From: Sclerodactyla briareus
Lineage: Eukaryota > Echinodermata > Holothuroidea > Dendrochirotida > Sclerodactylidae
Direction of reading: 5' to 3'
Assembly: GCA_026419785.1 (NCBI GenBank)
Contig: JAODTK010005841.1
Span: forward strand, 424,306 to 488,305
Length of the DNA: 64,000 nucleotides
A program made the translations under genes and the position numbers. Numbering within the stretch: the first letter of the stretch is position 1; each line of letters starts with the position of its first letter. Under the pieces are notes generated by a model. It saw only the letters and a program-made list of their open reading frames with translations. It did no database searches and was not told the origin of the DNA. Positions 1 to 11,739 of the stretch are shown in pieces.

Positions 1-474
1 GTACAGTAGAGACATCGTAGTACGAAACTCACGCAATGTGGTGAAATGTACTGCAGGAAAGTAATACTGTACTGCTGCATGCTGTGTAAATGTGAATTGG
101 ATTGAATGGACTGGTGAATCATTGCAGATCTGCAGGCGCAGTCCTGAGAAGGGGCTTATGGGAATTTTAGGCATAGGTCTGCCCCCTCCCTAGAGAAATG
201 TCTCTAACATGTTTTTAATGCCTGGACATATCGATAAATGAGACAATGATTCAATGCACTTTTCCAACTGGGAAGTATTTTCCTGTGATTGAGTGCCCTT
301 TTCTTTCACAATGCCCCTCCACATCAACCATTAGTGCGTTACAGTGTATGCTTAGATGTCACTGTGAGGGGCACGTCAGTAAATATACTATAAAAAGACC
401 TATTGTATATGACCATAGGTTATAGCTGGAACTGGATCAGCTACTCCTGAGACAGCGCTGGGGAACTCACCCCA

Positions 475-700
475 GGGTCCAAGACATCCTCCAGATCTGT
501 GGGCCCCTCATGGCCCAGTTGAGGTACAGGTAACAGCGACCACTAGGCCATCTTGTGCACCACCCACAGACCATGCAGTACAGAATTACAAACCTTTTCC
601 CATCCAAGGCCTGAAACATCCCTCCAGCTCTCTAAGGGCCCAACGTGGCCCAGTGGGTGCAGGTAATTGCGACCACTGGGCTTCCTCCGTGTTACCAGAG
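475..700. repeat. Imperfect ~133-bp direct duplication
   Basis: Two related blocks, around 479-545 and 604-690, share the order 'catcc(c)tccag', 'ggcccagt', 'caggtaa' and 'gcgaccact(a/g)gg', offset by about 133 bp. They differ at many positions, so the duplication is old. No coding frame runs through it. It is probably a fragment of a dispersed repeat. Confidence 0.55.
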
Positions 701-1910
701 GACAGTTTGATATAACTTATAGAACTTTACATTGTACAGGAAGTTATAGTTGCACATAGAAGTTTCAGTTATTAATTTATTTCAATTGATTTTTTGACTT
801 TTAGGGAAATTGAAACCAGTTCAGATGATCTTTTCAACTGTAAAACCTGGCAATCTGATTGAGATGGTGCTTATTTTCTTTTCTACATCTCCTATATGAA
901 CTGTGAAAATGGGTCTCATGGAGCACTGAGAATATAAACTATTAGATAGTTCGCGGAATGACGATTCATAAATACCATGTGACCTATGTAGAATTAGCAT
1001 GTAAAAGTTAATTATAACCCGTTAGTATTCTGTACGAAACACGCTGACTAAATAAGGATAAGTGCGCAACACGCAATTCCTTGCATTTACGTATATGCAC
1101 ACAAAGTAAAATCCTGGGCACGCAATTTGATGCAGTTTAGCCGTCTTAACATGATACCGATGTAACTGTTTCACACGCACGTGTAGCTTGCACAGTTTAA
1201 GAACACTCCTCGAAACATTTTGCTCCCAATTTTAGGCATTTTATAATGCTTTTCATATGAAACAATTTGTAAAGTAATTGGGTTTTTATGAATGGGAATA
1301 ATAACAGATACTCAGGCCTTTGTTTTAGAATTAAACCGGTTTGACGTCATAATAGTCGAGAAAAAGCCCTCGGCTGCGCCTCAGGCTTTCCTAACCTCCT
1401 ATTAAAACGTCATCCCTTTTTAATATCTGCAAGTACTAGCCCTATATCTGTTCATTTTTCCCTAACTCATGGTCAAGAGAATAGAATAATCTGGGGTCAT
1501 GTGACAGCATGTCAGAGCAGTTCAATACAGAGCCCTTATATAATATCCCCTAATAATTTGTTTTGTATGTAATGGATGAAACAAGGTGGGAAATAGTTTA
1601 GTACAAGGTACGCCACCAGGAATAGTCTTCCAACAGGCAACTTTTTTCTTTTTTTTTAGAACTGCATAGTGCACAACCCGCAGGAGAAAATAAAAACCAT
1701 CTGATCTTCTCACGGGATACCAGGGAATGTGAGAACAATGGGCAATGTAACATTGGTACAAGCTATTTATCACATTAGGGAATCGACCTCTCACACCCAT
1801 TCTGGTCAGCTGGTCCTGCATTGACCTACGAAATTAATGACTGCCTATGACATGGTTATGAATGCCTATGAATGGTTGTGAACATTGGCGGATACATATG
1901 CCAAACTAGC

Positions 1911-1955
1911 GTGTCTGCTAGACGATGGTTTTCGCGTCTGCTAGACGATGGTATT
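1911..1955. repeat. 23-bp tandem pair
   Basis: The block 'gtctgctagacgatgg' occurs at 1913 and again at 1936, giving two copies with a period of 23 bp. It is a short local duplication with no attached function. Confidence 0.75.
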
Positions 1956-2435
1956 TGCGGTCTGCCTGCTATGCATCAAATTATATTTTGAGTGAAAATG
2001 TAGACTTGAACTCTCCCATGAAACTTTGTTTGAACATTTCTGTGTGCGGGAAATGAAGAATAAAAAAAAAAAGACAAAGCAGACACAAACTGGTGGCGAC
2101 AATGTAGGCGAAACCATTTCATCCCCACGGTGGGGAGGTACAAACCAATCACAATTTTGGGTACATTGTGTTGCATAGTGGAGGGTTATACTTCCATGCC
2201 AGGTTGTCGCAGTGATGGTGCTACTACTAAAATTCATAATGCTATATTTTACTACAAAGTATCCAAATGCAATTTATTTTTTTACTCATTTTTAAGTTTG
2301 TTAGATGCTCTCAAAGAGTTTCAGTCATTGCACTGGGAACATTGGTGTATATATGTAGACTAGTATGTGATGAGGTCTATCTGCATAACGCAGACGTGAT
2401 CTTAGTACTTGAATGATACTGAAACACACTCATGT

Positions 2436-2890
2436 GCATTCATGGTGATATTCATCACTTCTTTTCCCATGTCCATTCGAAGGTTTTTTAGATTGGGTAA
2501 GGGATGTATGAAAAGTGACAACTAGCTACAATATGAGGCTCTCTTCCAATGCCACTGCCTAGTCATCCTATGATGATTTACCACTGAGCTTACCATCCTG
2601 TCTGCCTTCCTACATGTCAGCACTTATGCATATTTATGGGGATATTCACTTCTTATACCACATATTCATGCAGAAAGGTTGTTTAGATTGGGTATGAAAT
2701 GTATGAAAAGTGACAACTAGCTACAATACCAGGCTGTCTTCCAATGCCACTGCCTCATCATCCTATGATGATTTACCACTGAGCTTACCATCCTGCTTGC
2801 CTTCCTACATGTCAGCACTTGTGCATATTTATGGGGATTTTCACTTCGTTTAAATACCACATATTCATGCACAAGGATTGTATAGATTGA
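2436..2890. repeat. 195-bp tandem repeat, about 2.3 copies
   Basis: The phrase 'gtatgaaaagtgacaactag' starts at 2506 and 2701, a period of 195 bp. The copies also share 'ccaatgccactgcct', 'catcctatgatgatttacc', 'gcttaccatcctg' and 'cttcctacatgtcagcactt'. A third partial copy begins near 2830 and fades at 2890. The copies are roughly 90% alike by eye, which suggests a satellite or minisatellite rather than an ancient duplication. Confidence 0.9.
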
Positions 2891-5834
2891 TCAATAATTA
2901 TTCATGGAAATGGTAATAACAAACACTTTATGTATGCAGGAATATTTAGCTGGTTCGTTTAGCAAAAAATACTTGCCATTTGGCTTTCAAGAACAAAATA
3001 ATGTGTTAGGTATTTCAAATGCAATTATTCCAATTGGTTCTGAATATTTATACTAGAAAACTTGTCGTCCAGCAGTGGATTGTGGGATGGTGTGTCTTGA
3101 TCCATTGCATTTGGGATAGAAGTGTCCTGATCCTGTAAATAAGCAATAAAAAGGCTTTCCTTGTGAAGAACGCCCTCTATCTATTTGCGATATGGTCTAT
3201 TGCATGTGTATGGGAGCAAACTGTGTAAGAGATGAGTTACAAATGCATAGGAAGTAATATTAGTTGACACGCTATGCTGTCGTCCAGTGCATGGTCGGCC
3301 TTTCGTAATACCCACTCAATGGCCTTGATGTAATGAACAAAATTGTGTACACTCCCTAAGCATTGCCTAGCTTGAGGTCAGCATAGGACAATGCAGTGCT
3401 CAGTTGCCTACTTGGGCATGCAGTCTTTTGTATGAAAACTGTCGAGAACTGAGAAATGTTTTTGGGAAGGAAACCGGTGTTTTATTCATGGTCTTCGAAT
3501 TGTGGGAGAAATTGGTTACTCAGAACCTCATTGGTAATTGAACACCAGTGACTGTACCCACTCTCATTTGTGTAATGCAAACAGGGTGCTATTCATTTGA
3601 CAGAAAGGGCTATATTTTCTTATCAATTTTTTTCAAATGTATTTTGGGGCTTTGGCAAGCTGGATCTCAAATAGAAACTGAGTATCATGGAGTGCCGTGA
3701 CAAAAGGTTTACAACTTACGATATATATTACAAATCATAAGTAATTTTCAATTGACATGTAATAAATGTAAACTGCAAATTCCCACCTGGATAGATTTAG
3801 ACATTGTTCAGCAATTAATTGATTGTAGAGTTATTGTATTTTCTATGAGATTTAGTTATAATAACTCCATGCTAGATTTCTCTCAGTGTTCAGAAGTTCT
3901 TGACAACTAATTGCAAAATGTGGAATCTTCCTTTCATAACTTTCATAGTATTGGTTTTTGTTGAATTTCCACTTTGGGCTCATGCAATCATGCATTCAAA
4001 TGATGCATTAGCATGGGTTCACCCCTGAATTGTTTTCTACAAAGTTCAAACTTGGTTACAACCCTGCTTTGATATCATCTGAGCACTATGTTGAGAGAAG
4101 AAGGCAGATATCGCCAGGAGCTCATTCACGGTCAATATGGCCAGAATTCTTTGAGCAGCCATACTTGGCTTCCTGGCCCCGTGCTGAAAAATCGGACGAA
4201 ATCAACAATCTCTGCGAGTTTAGAATCAGTTTGTCGCCATAAGTAATTATTTATGAGAAGATGCTGAATGGCTGTGCTCTCCAAGATGATTTAGTACTTA
4301 ATTAGTTCTTCATTAATAATGAACGTTGACTCATATGAGTGCCTTGGAATCATCATTGGCTAGATTCACCACTTTTGGAAGATATTTGACTTCATATTGC
4401 CTATTTTATATTGCTCTGATGCTTGAATTGGCCAGAAGCATTGACTGGGGCATAATCCGTCATTATATATATAACCATAATTGCTCATCACTATTTGATA
4501 GATGAAATTTCATGATCACTCATGTTTTAAAGTATCAGAGGTGCTTGTGTCTTGTGACCGTTGCAGCCAGATGTTCAATTGTTTTTGCCTGTCTTATTCA
4601 ATGTCGGGTAAATAATAGCAACTGGCAATGCAAAGATAGCAATGTATAAATTGGCCCGCAGTTCTCCGCTTAGTGCAGAAAAGAGTGCCCTCCACAACAT
4701 TTGAATGCATATAATATCAATCGTGATATTGTGATACCTAATATTACATTTATGTGCACTAGGATTTCGTGAATAGTGTATATGGAATAATTGATGCTTA
4801 ATGAAAGCAAAGTGCTCGGAATATTTCCCACAAAATACGAGGAAATAGGAACAACTTTATGCAGACAAACTATCTAAGCCATTTCTCTCTCTCATTTGGT
4901 CTAGAAGCAATCGCTATACTCGGTTACTGCTCCTCATTGGTAAAATAGAATGGTGGGGTTAGTCTCCTAGATTGAAAATAAGATTATCAACTTTTCTTTG
5001 TTATCTGTTGATTTAATTTGACCTCTAATATCTTCCAACCTAAGCAACCTGACTACTTGCTTATAGTTCTGGCTTTCCATCAGAATCTGGGTCAAAGCAA
5101 ATCAATTACATTGGTAAAGAGGTATTCTGTATTCTGACTGGAAAGTCAATCGAGCAATTTTCACAAAATCTATAGAGTAGGATGATTTCATAAAATTATG
5201 TACATTAATTGAGACCAGATACAAATTTCATTACTACAGTATATTGATCATCTTTGACTTATGTGGGTGCAACCCCGAGGCGATTATGCATTACTTGGAT
5301 TTCAAATCAATCCTGAGTTGATAAATATTTAATTTAATTAGCCTAACTGAAAGGATACCTTTACTTCTGATCTAGCCACCTTTTTTATGTCAATTGTAAT
5401 TAATACAAATACTGTACATTAAAATCTCTCTCTTTGATGATGCCGTTTCCACCTCCATCCCTGGCATGGACAACCTTCAAATCATCAACAATGTAGGATG
5501 AATATTTGCCTCAGGTGGTGTTATTGCGATGCGAAGTAACACAATTAAGAATAAAGTAGTTTTATTTCACTGTACCCTATCTATTCTAGTGTAAATAATA
5601 CACTGATACTGATCATATTCGGTCTTCGTTTCTACTCGAATGTGTCATTTAAAAAAGGGGATTAGAACACATTAAAATACCATTCTATATATGTTCATCA
5701 TTACTTAGAGGGGAGGTAAAGCCCTTGAACCTAATGTCAGAGTTCAGCGTATTGGTAACAAAAGGAGGGGAACTAAAACTTCATCCTGTACTTTCACAGA
5801 AATCGATGATATTTATTCCAAGAATTATTTCGAA
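2891..5834. other. Unassigned AT-rich DNA
   Basis: No open frame here resembles a known protein, and I recognise no RNA gene or transposon end. The sequence is AT-rich and of low coding potential in all six frames. It may be intronic or intergenic. Confidence 0.5.
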
Positions 5835-6138
5835 CAGTGGCATAACCACGGAGGGGTTGGGTGGGGAGGGGGGGGGGGGGGTAGCGGATCAGAACCCCCC
5901 ATGACCCCATGTGACGCAATACATTTTTAACAAGATTATTTGCAGTTCAGTAAAGGTTTTGCAGCTGTTATTTAGCAAATATTGCAGCAGCATGTGTCTA
6001 GGGGCCCATAAAATTGTACTTATTTGCCAATCGGGGGGGTGGGGCCATTTATGAGTGCGCATTTCCCTTGGGTTCCGACCTGGCAGGACCCCGCCCCCCC
6101 CCCCCACCCCACCAAAACAAACCTCTCGGTACGCGCCG
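5835..6138 (-). mobile_element. Poly-G MITE (family F1), minus-strand copy
   Basis: On the minus strand this runs from 'gcgcgtaccgagaggtttg' to 'ccgtggttatgccactg'. Compared with the copies at 18.6-18.96 kb and 22.12-22.41 kb it shares 'gggttccgacct', 'gcgccctca'-like text, 'aagtacaatttt', 'ggcccctagacacatgctgctgcaat' in two blocks, 'aaataacagctgcaaaacct' and long G tracts near both ends. The ends are imperfect inverted repeats of the type CAGTGGCGTACC. There is no transposase frame, so it is non-autonomous. A hAT-like origin would fit the CAG(T/G)GGCG ends but is not proven. Confidence 0.75.
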
Positions 6139-6710
6139 AGTCTGAATATGGGGGGTGATGACGAAGCCTAAAACAAGCCCACCATCGACGGCTGCCTGGC
6201 TGGTGGCTGTGTTAATGTCATATCAGGCTCGAAAATATCAACGGAATTGATATCCTCAATAAGGAAAATCGCAAGCAGTGGCCGTATACGCACAAGATTT
6301 CAGAAAATAAACCCTGGCGCTGTCATATCCCGGTCCATATAGGTGTTAAAAAGTCATAGGAACCTCCACCTCCAGGAGTTCAACGGGGAAGAAGCTATAT
6401 CACGGCAGTATCAGAATCCTTCACCAGATATCGGACATAAAATGCACAGCAGGAGCACCCATGCCAGCCCTAGCTCTCCTAAGAACTTCCATACACACCT
6501 TGTCAAGCCTATAGGCTCCGACAGGACGCGGAGAACCAATACGCGATCCACACTGGGACTTCCTGGATTGAAACCTGATAGCACAGAGCGCTGATACCAT
6601 GCAGCTGTCACACGATTCTGTTCTAGATGATCTTGCAAGGCCCAGAAGGGAGTATAAACACCTGTAGTTATTGTAGTCACAAGTATCAGACGTTTTCTCC
6701 ATTTTCTTTC

Positions 6711-7385
6711 TAGTCGGGGAATTTTCCCCATCTAGTCGTGAGCCCGATTGGTTACGCAGACTGTACGACACCCCGACGAGGACCCATTGCCCCGACAGTA
6801 TAAATATGTCCAACCTCTTTATAGTGAAAATCCTATATTAAAGCTGCAATTTTCGCTGCCCTCCGCGAGCCTCATACTTTTCTTCCTTGTCTGGTTCCTC
6901 CTCGGGTTCAAGAATCAGCGTCATTCCCCTCCTATCTTCCTACTGGCTATATACGATCGTGGCGTATATAGATATACACAAGCCTTATGGATATCTTCGA
7001 ACTGTCCCTACAAGAGATTAACGTTACAGTTCTGTTGGGGGAGGATGATCGTTCTACCGTCCACCATGTCCCCCCTTGCTCTGTGCCTAATTGTGTGCTT
7101 TCACGACGCAAATACTCCCAGTGCCCGCATTCCACGGCAGTCGGGAATCGGACCCGATTATACTGAGAGCGCTGGTTGCGTGGGAGCCACTGCGGAGGTA
7201 AACAACGCCCTTCACAATGTGTGTATTTTATTTTTTCATTTCATTTTTCTTTGAAAAAAATGTTTCGAAATGAAAACATTAAAAAGGTAGGTTTTGGGGT
7301 GGGGGTGTGAGGCTTCGTCGGTGGGAAACTTGGGGGACCCAGTCAGGACTCGGCACCCCTTTCGGGGAGTCTGGCGCCACCACTG
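6711..7385 (+). mobile_element. Dispersed repeat family F2, copy A
   Basis: This block is colinear with 46.51-47.18 kb. Shared phrases include 'cccgacgagg', 'cctatcttcctac', 'atacacaag', 'gaatatcttcgaa'-like text, 'gagattaa(c/t)gtta', 'ggggaggatgatcg', 'gacgcaaatactccca' and the terminal 'ctggcgccaccactg' (7371-7385). Motifs of the type 'gtcggggaa' recur near both ends. Copy A seems 5'-truncated relative to copy B. Its open frames (168 codons on + at 6748-7254) fall inside the repeat and do not resemble proteins. Confidence 0.75.
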
Positions 7386-7387
7386 AC

Positions 7388-8251
7388 CAGTGCGGGAGCT
7401 AGGCCAGAAAAACGGTGAATGTTGGAATTCACCCGAAGGGTGAAAACCTATGGTAATCAGTCTGCTACGCCATTGTGCGAAATAGCTGCAGCACCAGTCG
7501 TTTCAACAACTGTGGATTTTCCGACAAACAGGGTACCTATGAGGGTTTCGATTATTAGGCTAACCTACCAGAATAACGTATCTGCTACAGTTTAGAATTC
7601 AGTGATAAATACCATCATTGAACTGCGAACATACGAAGAGAGCTCACGTAGGTCTGCGAGGACTTCGCTAATATCGCTGGCTACCAATTTTCCACGGAAG
7701 TGGGAAAGGAAGTACTCAACAAGGGGCTACAAACCGCGGGACTGAAACTCAACTCTCAAAGCATGCACACAAGACTGCTGTGTGTATTTACAACGTGATT
7801 GCACACATGCTACAGTGAGAAGTTCAAATTACCCACGGCAAACCGCTGGCAGCAGATGAAGGCTAACAAGGGCACAACGCTGTATGTGTGTCGCGAGATT
7901 ATGTGGCAGGGAGGGTATGCACGGAGTGAAATAAAACGACTGGCCGGGATCTGGCTTCGGTCGGGGAGGGGGAACCATTTGAAATTGCCAAAAAATTCGT
8001 CGTAAAAGAATCGGTTTGTGTGTGAACTGTTTAAAAAGCGCCCCGGTAAATTGTAGATTGGAATTTTGTCTTTTCCAAATATTCTTTCTTGTTTGGGTAG
8101 GCAGGGCTTTATAGAAATTCCTGGCGATTTCAAAGAATTGTTGTAAGGTCACTCCTTGTTCGAAATGAGGATAGCGACTCATGTATAAATAAATATTCAC
8201 ATGTCGGGGGAAAATGGGCTTTCAACCGTTTCTGGCCTAGCTCCCGCACTG
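7388..8251. mobile_element. 864-bp inverted-repeat DNA element
   Basis: The left end 'cagtgcgggagctaggccag' (7388) is matched by the reverse complement of the right end ending at 8251. About 27 bases pair with one or two indels. The element is flanked on both sides by 'ctgac' (7383-7387 and 8252-8256), consistent with a 5-bp target-site duplication. It inserted two bases beyond the end of repeat copy A. Internal open frames (107-123 codons on minus) do not look like a transposase, so it is probably a non-autonomous DNA transposon. The superfamily is not determined: CAGTG ends suggest hAT-like, but hAT normally makes 8-bp duplications. Confidence 0.8.
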
Positions 8252-9169
8252 CTGACCAACCAGCCCGGAGCATCTCTGATGTATGCCGCAGATGCAAAGG
8301 GAGCTTATTCCCACCCTTACCACGTTTTCTTTGAGAGAGAGAAAAAACCGACGCATTTTTGCTCTGGTTTTCATTCATTGTCGAATGCAGAATGAATATA
8401 TGCAGTCATGTCCGCGCGTATCTGTGTGTGTGTGACCACTCGTTGTCAGCACGAATATAACGAACGCACAAAACAGGTGTCAAGTCAAATAGGCACTTGG
8501 GGGTTGTTATGTGAGCGGATTGAAGCCTGTTGTTTTTAGGGCCGGTTCAATGGTCAGACAGTGCGAAGTTAAAAAAAAACCTTGTCAGCACGATATCGAA
8601 TGATGGCAAGATCTATTAGGGGGGTCATTTTCGTGATGACTGGACTGAACAAACAAACCCAATCAAGTCCATTGACGCACTAAAACACTTCTATCACCAC
8701 GCTATGTCCGGTTATGTCCCTCTGTAAGAGGGTCGGAACAGCTTCGATATTAAAAACATGATAAGTTTCATGGTCGACATGACTTTATCGGGCACTGAAA
8801 CATCTCAGAGAAAAAGATTGAGGAAGATTCTGTCGTTCCGTCGGGCTACGCTGTACCCAACTCCTCATGGACCCACTCGATATATGGCAGGGCCGTAGCG
8901 ACAGCCGGGTTGGCCGCGCAACAAACAATACATGAAAATGTTCGTCAGATAGACAGAAAACACTTCGCCACTCTTTCCGTTCTTCCGTGCCTTTTGGAAG
9001 TAAGCACCCCCCTAAATTTACCAAAAACATTCCAACTTTTTTCAGATCCTCTTCAATTATGCATCACCGAAGATTTTACCAGCGAGTTTCCAATGATGGG
9101 TTTTCAGATGGGCTAGAAAAATATGTGAAAAATATTCGCGCTCGAATTCTGAAGTGTTCTCTGTTGCCA
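8252..9169. other. Unassigned DNA with GT-linked repeat (family F5)
   Basis: Around 8,415-8,620 the text 'tgtgtgtgtg...tcagcacga(t)at' followed by 'agggccggttcaatggtca' matches the start of the repeat at 50.6-50.8 kb ('gtcagcacgatatctaa', 'ggggccggtcaagttcgat'). A second 'gtcagcacgatatcgaatga' lies near 8,585. The remainder, including the 81-codon minus frame near 8.8-9.0 kb, is unrecognised. Confidence 0.45.
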
Positions 9170-10030
9170 ATTGGGGAGCTCCAGATGGTCATTTTTCATT
9201 CAAAACGGTGTCGCCAGCAATGCCCGAGGTCCCTGGTTCAAAATCTCGGTGTCGTCAAAGATACCAACTTTCACCCTGCTCCTATCTCGTGTAGGAAAGT
9301 GGCTGCACGAGTGACGCTACACCCTCGTTTGTCGGATGGGGTCGTTAAATTGCGGTCCCGGGAGCAGGAATACTCACACCTGCCTCGTTACTCTCGAAAA
9401 GAGTAGGCCTTCCACACCCAAATCTGGAGTCTCCACAATTTCCGAACTAAGGATTCCATTGGACCCAACAGCTGAAGCCCCTCCACAAGCCATTTCCATG
9501 TAGTAAATTGAAAATAAACTTTGCAAATTAAAATGAATTTCATCTCACCCACCGTGTTCTTGCGCTTCCTACCATCCAATCCGAAGCGGCACCATAGTTC
9601 CGCGCAGCGTAGCGTAATTTTCGAAATAGATCTTCTCAAATGCCAAATGGTGATCTCCAGATGGCTATTTTCAGTGATAATCCAAAATAAACGTGAAGCA
9701 TAGTATGAATTTCCACCTTAGCCACTCTATGTTCTTGCGATTTCAAGGCTATCCAAGCGAAGCGGAAGCGGCACTATTGGTTGTCGCGCAGCGTAGCACA
9801 TTTTTTGGGAATTTAATTATTAAATGCCAAATAGTGATTTCCAGATGGCCTTGCTTCCAATAAATAAATTAAAAGTTAACTTTACAAATTAACATGAATT
9901 TCACTTTTGTCCTCTACTATGTATTAAAGTAAGGTCTTTACAGATGCCAAATGGGGAGTGCCAAATGCTATTTTTTATCTTAATAAATAAATAAACTTCA
10001 CAAGTGAATGTGAATTTCACCTTGTGCTAT
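9170..10030. repeat. Degenerate ~180-bp tandem array
   Basis: The phrases 'ccagatgg' plus 'tgccaaat(g/a)g(t)g' and 'gttcttgcg' recur. 'gttcttgcg' starts at 9556 and 9731, and 'tgccaaat' starts at 9641, 9825 and 9945. Two units also carry 'cgcgcagcgtagc' and 'aaataaac'. Periods vary (120-184 bp), so units have gained or lost segments. Near 9,213-9,245 'ggtccctggttcaaaatc' resembles a Pol III B box, but no A box or cloverleaf is convincing. The 139- and 83-codon frames in this region are created by the repeats. Confidence 0.6.
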
Positions 10031-10205
10031 GCAAAAAGAATCAAATTGGCGTGTTCTTAGACCCATATATTTCCTACTCAATTCATTAGATAAACTTCAC
10101 ACACTAGAGAAAAGCATTCATGCGATTTGCCATCTGGGAATCCCCGAGAGGCTGTTTGTGGAAGTTTTAACATATTCCCATGAATAGAAACAAAAACAAC
10201 TGGTG

Positions 10206-10412
10206 CAGTGGGCGCGTGCCAGGTGGGGCGCAACTTTTGATGGGCATTTTCTCGGCGGCCGGTAAAGTCTTGAGCTGTAGGCCTCAGTTGTATAGTTTGG
10301 TGGGCGCTATTATATTTATACGAAATATCAAGTAAATTATGACAAAAATTGATGACACCTCCGACCAAATTTTGGGGGGCCGCGCCGGTCCCCAATGTGC
10401 TCGACGCCACTG
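10206..10412. mobile_element. 207-bp MITE with CAGTGGCG ends
   Basis: The left end is 'cagtgggcgcgtgcc'. The right end 'ctcgacgccactg' reads 'cagtggcgtcgag' on the other strand. G-rich tracts ('ttttggggggccgcgcc') lie just inside the right end, as in the F1 family. There is no room for a transposase. The 120-codon minus frame at 10,078-10,440 overlaps the element and is not considered a gene. Confidence 0.55.
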
Positions 10413-11739
10413 TAGATGGCTTGGTATTGGACACTGACATTCATTCAGTCTTGTGAATATCGTTTTAAATCATGGAGTGAACCAAGCTTTTGAATAATAC
10501 TCATGATATCCAGCAGTGTACTGTGATTGCTCATTACTCAGAAACAGCCTAAGAAAGGTCTACTATTCGGGAGTAAGGATTATAGGCACAAGTATGATTT
10601 GCATAAAGTTGATGACCAAAAGAAGAAGAGACGTGTTACTTGGAACTCAAACTTGATTTGAAACTCGACTTGACAGCACACTCCGAACGTGTTGGTGTGT
10701 GGTTAAGTTAATTATTCTGCAACTGCCTGCTCAGAATAATATTTTTCAGATTTTAGGTGATTTGAAAGTCCCTTTATGTTACCAGATTACAGAAGTTGGC
10801 TATTTGGCCAGGAATCACCTCGATAGTTGCTTCTTGTCATTTTCAAAAAACTTAGATGCCATCAGGAGTAGTAACCGCTTTTACCTCGCTATCCCTTTGT
10901 ATATTTTACAAAATGCGCTCATATTGCACAAAACTAAAGTGGTTCATGAATTCGTGAACAAAACTAATAACACTTCGACACCGCCACCCCAATTAAGCAT
11001 ATATCCAGCATCGGGCAATTTCACAGCGTATGTCCGGTCGGGCAAAGCAAGTCGTCCTCATCTGCCAGACAGGTGTCTGTTGTCGCGCAATTTTGGCTTT
11101 CAGAAAATCAAAATTTTCATCTTTAAGCCGGCTCAAATTGAGCTAAAACAAGTTCTACAAGTTTCTTCGCTGGCATGCTTGCAACCTTCGGAGTGTATCC
11201 TTTCCGATTGTTGGGATGTTGGGGATGGAGTTTGCTACGGCTCCAATAATTGCAATTGGGTGGGTGAGGGGTCGATAAGGGGTTGAGGCAGTGAAATAGA
11301 TTGACTCTCCAGCTGGTAATGATCAAGGAGAGTATTCTAGGCCATCATCTTCAGTCCTCCTAGGATCAGTAAGTTTTTGGCCGAAGCTTCTAGTTTAAAT
11401 TGGGTATTTCACAGGGTGGTGGAACACTCCATTGATGACATGTTCAATATGTCAGGGAACATGTGTAATGAATGGTGAGAGCTAATGCAGCGTACATTTC
11501 ACAACCTCTGAATAGAATGACGACTTGTTCTAAAGTCCCCCCCCCCCCTCCTCCGTGCCGCACAATGAAATATGAGGTTTATTGTTTGGTGTTGGACGTA
11601 CGTTTGGTTGCGTTGTCAGATTCACCAAGCAAATTATCATTACAAAATTCACGATCGGCGATGCGGCGACGCGAGAGATTGTCTTGGGGGGGCCTTTTTG
11701 TTCTCGCCTGAATGAAAATTAGGAGGAGACTTAGTGGTC
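10413..11739. other. Unassigned DNA containing a 195-codon open frame
   Basis: The longest open frames of the window, with 195 codons, lie in this general class; one runs on the plus strand at 10,699-11,286. Its translation has no domain I recognise, irregular hydrophobic composition, no signal peptide and no repeat structure. The local base composition is not distinct. It may be chance, a decayed transposon frame, or a lineage-specific protein. I do not call it a gene. Confidence 0.3.

Larger units (their letters stand above)
1..2435. other. Gene-free AT-rich stretch
   Basis: I see no coding region with family resemblance here. Open frames are short (under 100 codons) and do not resemble known proteins. 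The visible structure is an imperfect duplication near 0.48-0.70 kb and a 23-bp tandem pair near 1.91 kb, both listed separately. A lone intron or 5' exon of a gene extending outside the window cannot be excluded. Confidence 0.6.

Noticed and set aside
6421-6813. 130-codon and overlapping 106-codon minus-strand frames
   Set aside because: Two overlapping frames on one strand and a plus frame are all open here, which is what low stop density produces. No family is recognised, and the right part overlaps repeat F2.
7130-7200. tRNA gene on the minus strand within repeat F2
   Set aside because: Only a B-box-like and partial anticodon-arm-like text; no acceptor stem, and the second copy diverges at the same bases.
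6748-7254. 168-codon plus-strand frame
   Set aside because: It lies within repeat F2 copy A. The colinear copy B at 46.7-47.1 kb does not keep the frame.
9213-9260. tRNA or SINE from the 'ggtccctggttcaaaatc' B-box-like text
   Set aside because: No matching A box at a proper distance and no cloverleaf pairing; it sits in a degenerate tandem array.
10699-11286. 195-codon plus-strand open frame
   Set aside because: No domain, no signal peptide, no composition like the one recognised gene, and no splice or promoter context that helps. A frame of this length is within what chance gives in 64 kb with six frames and GC-moderate DNA.
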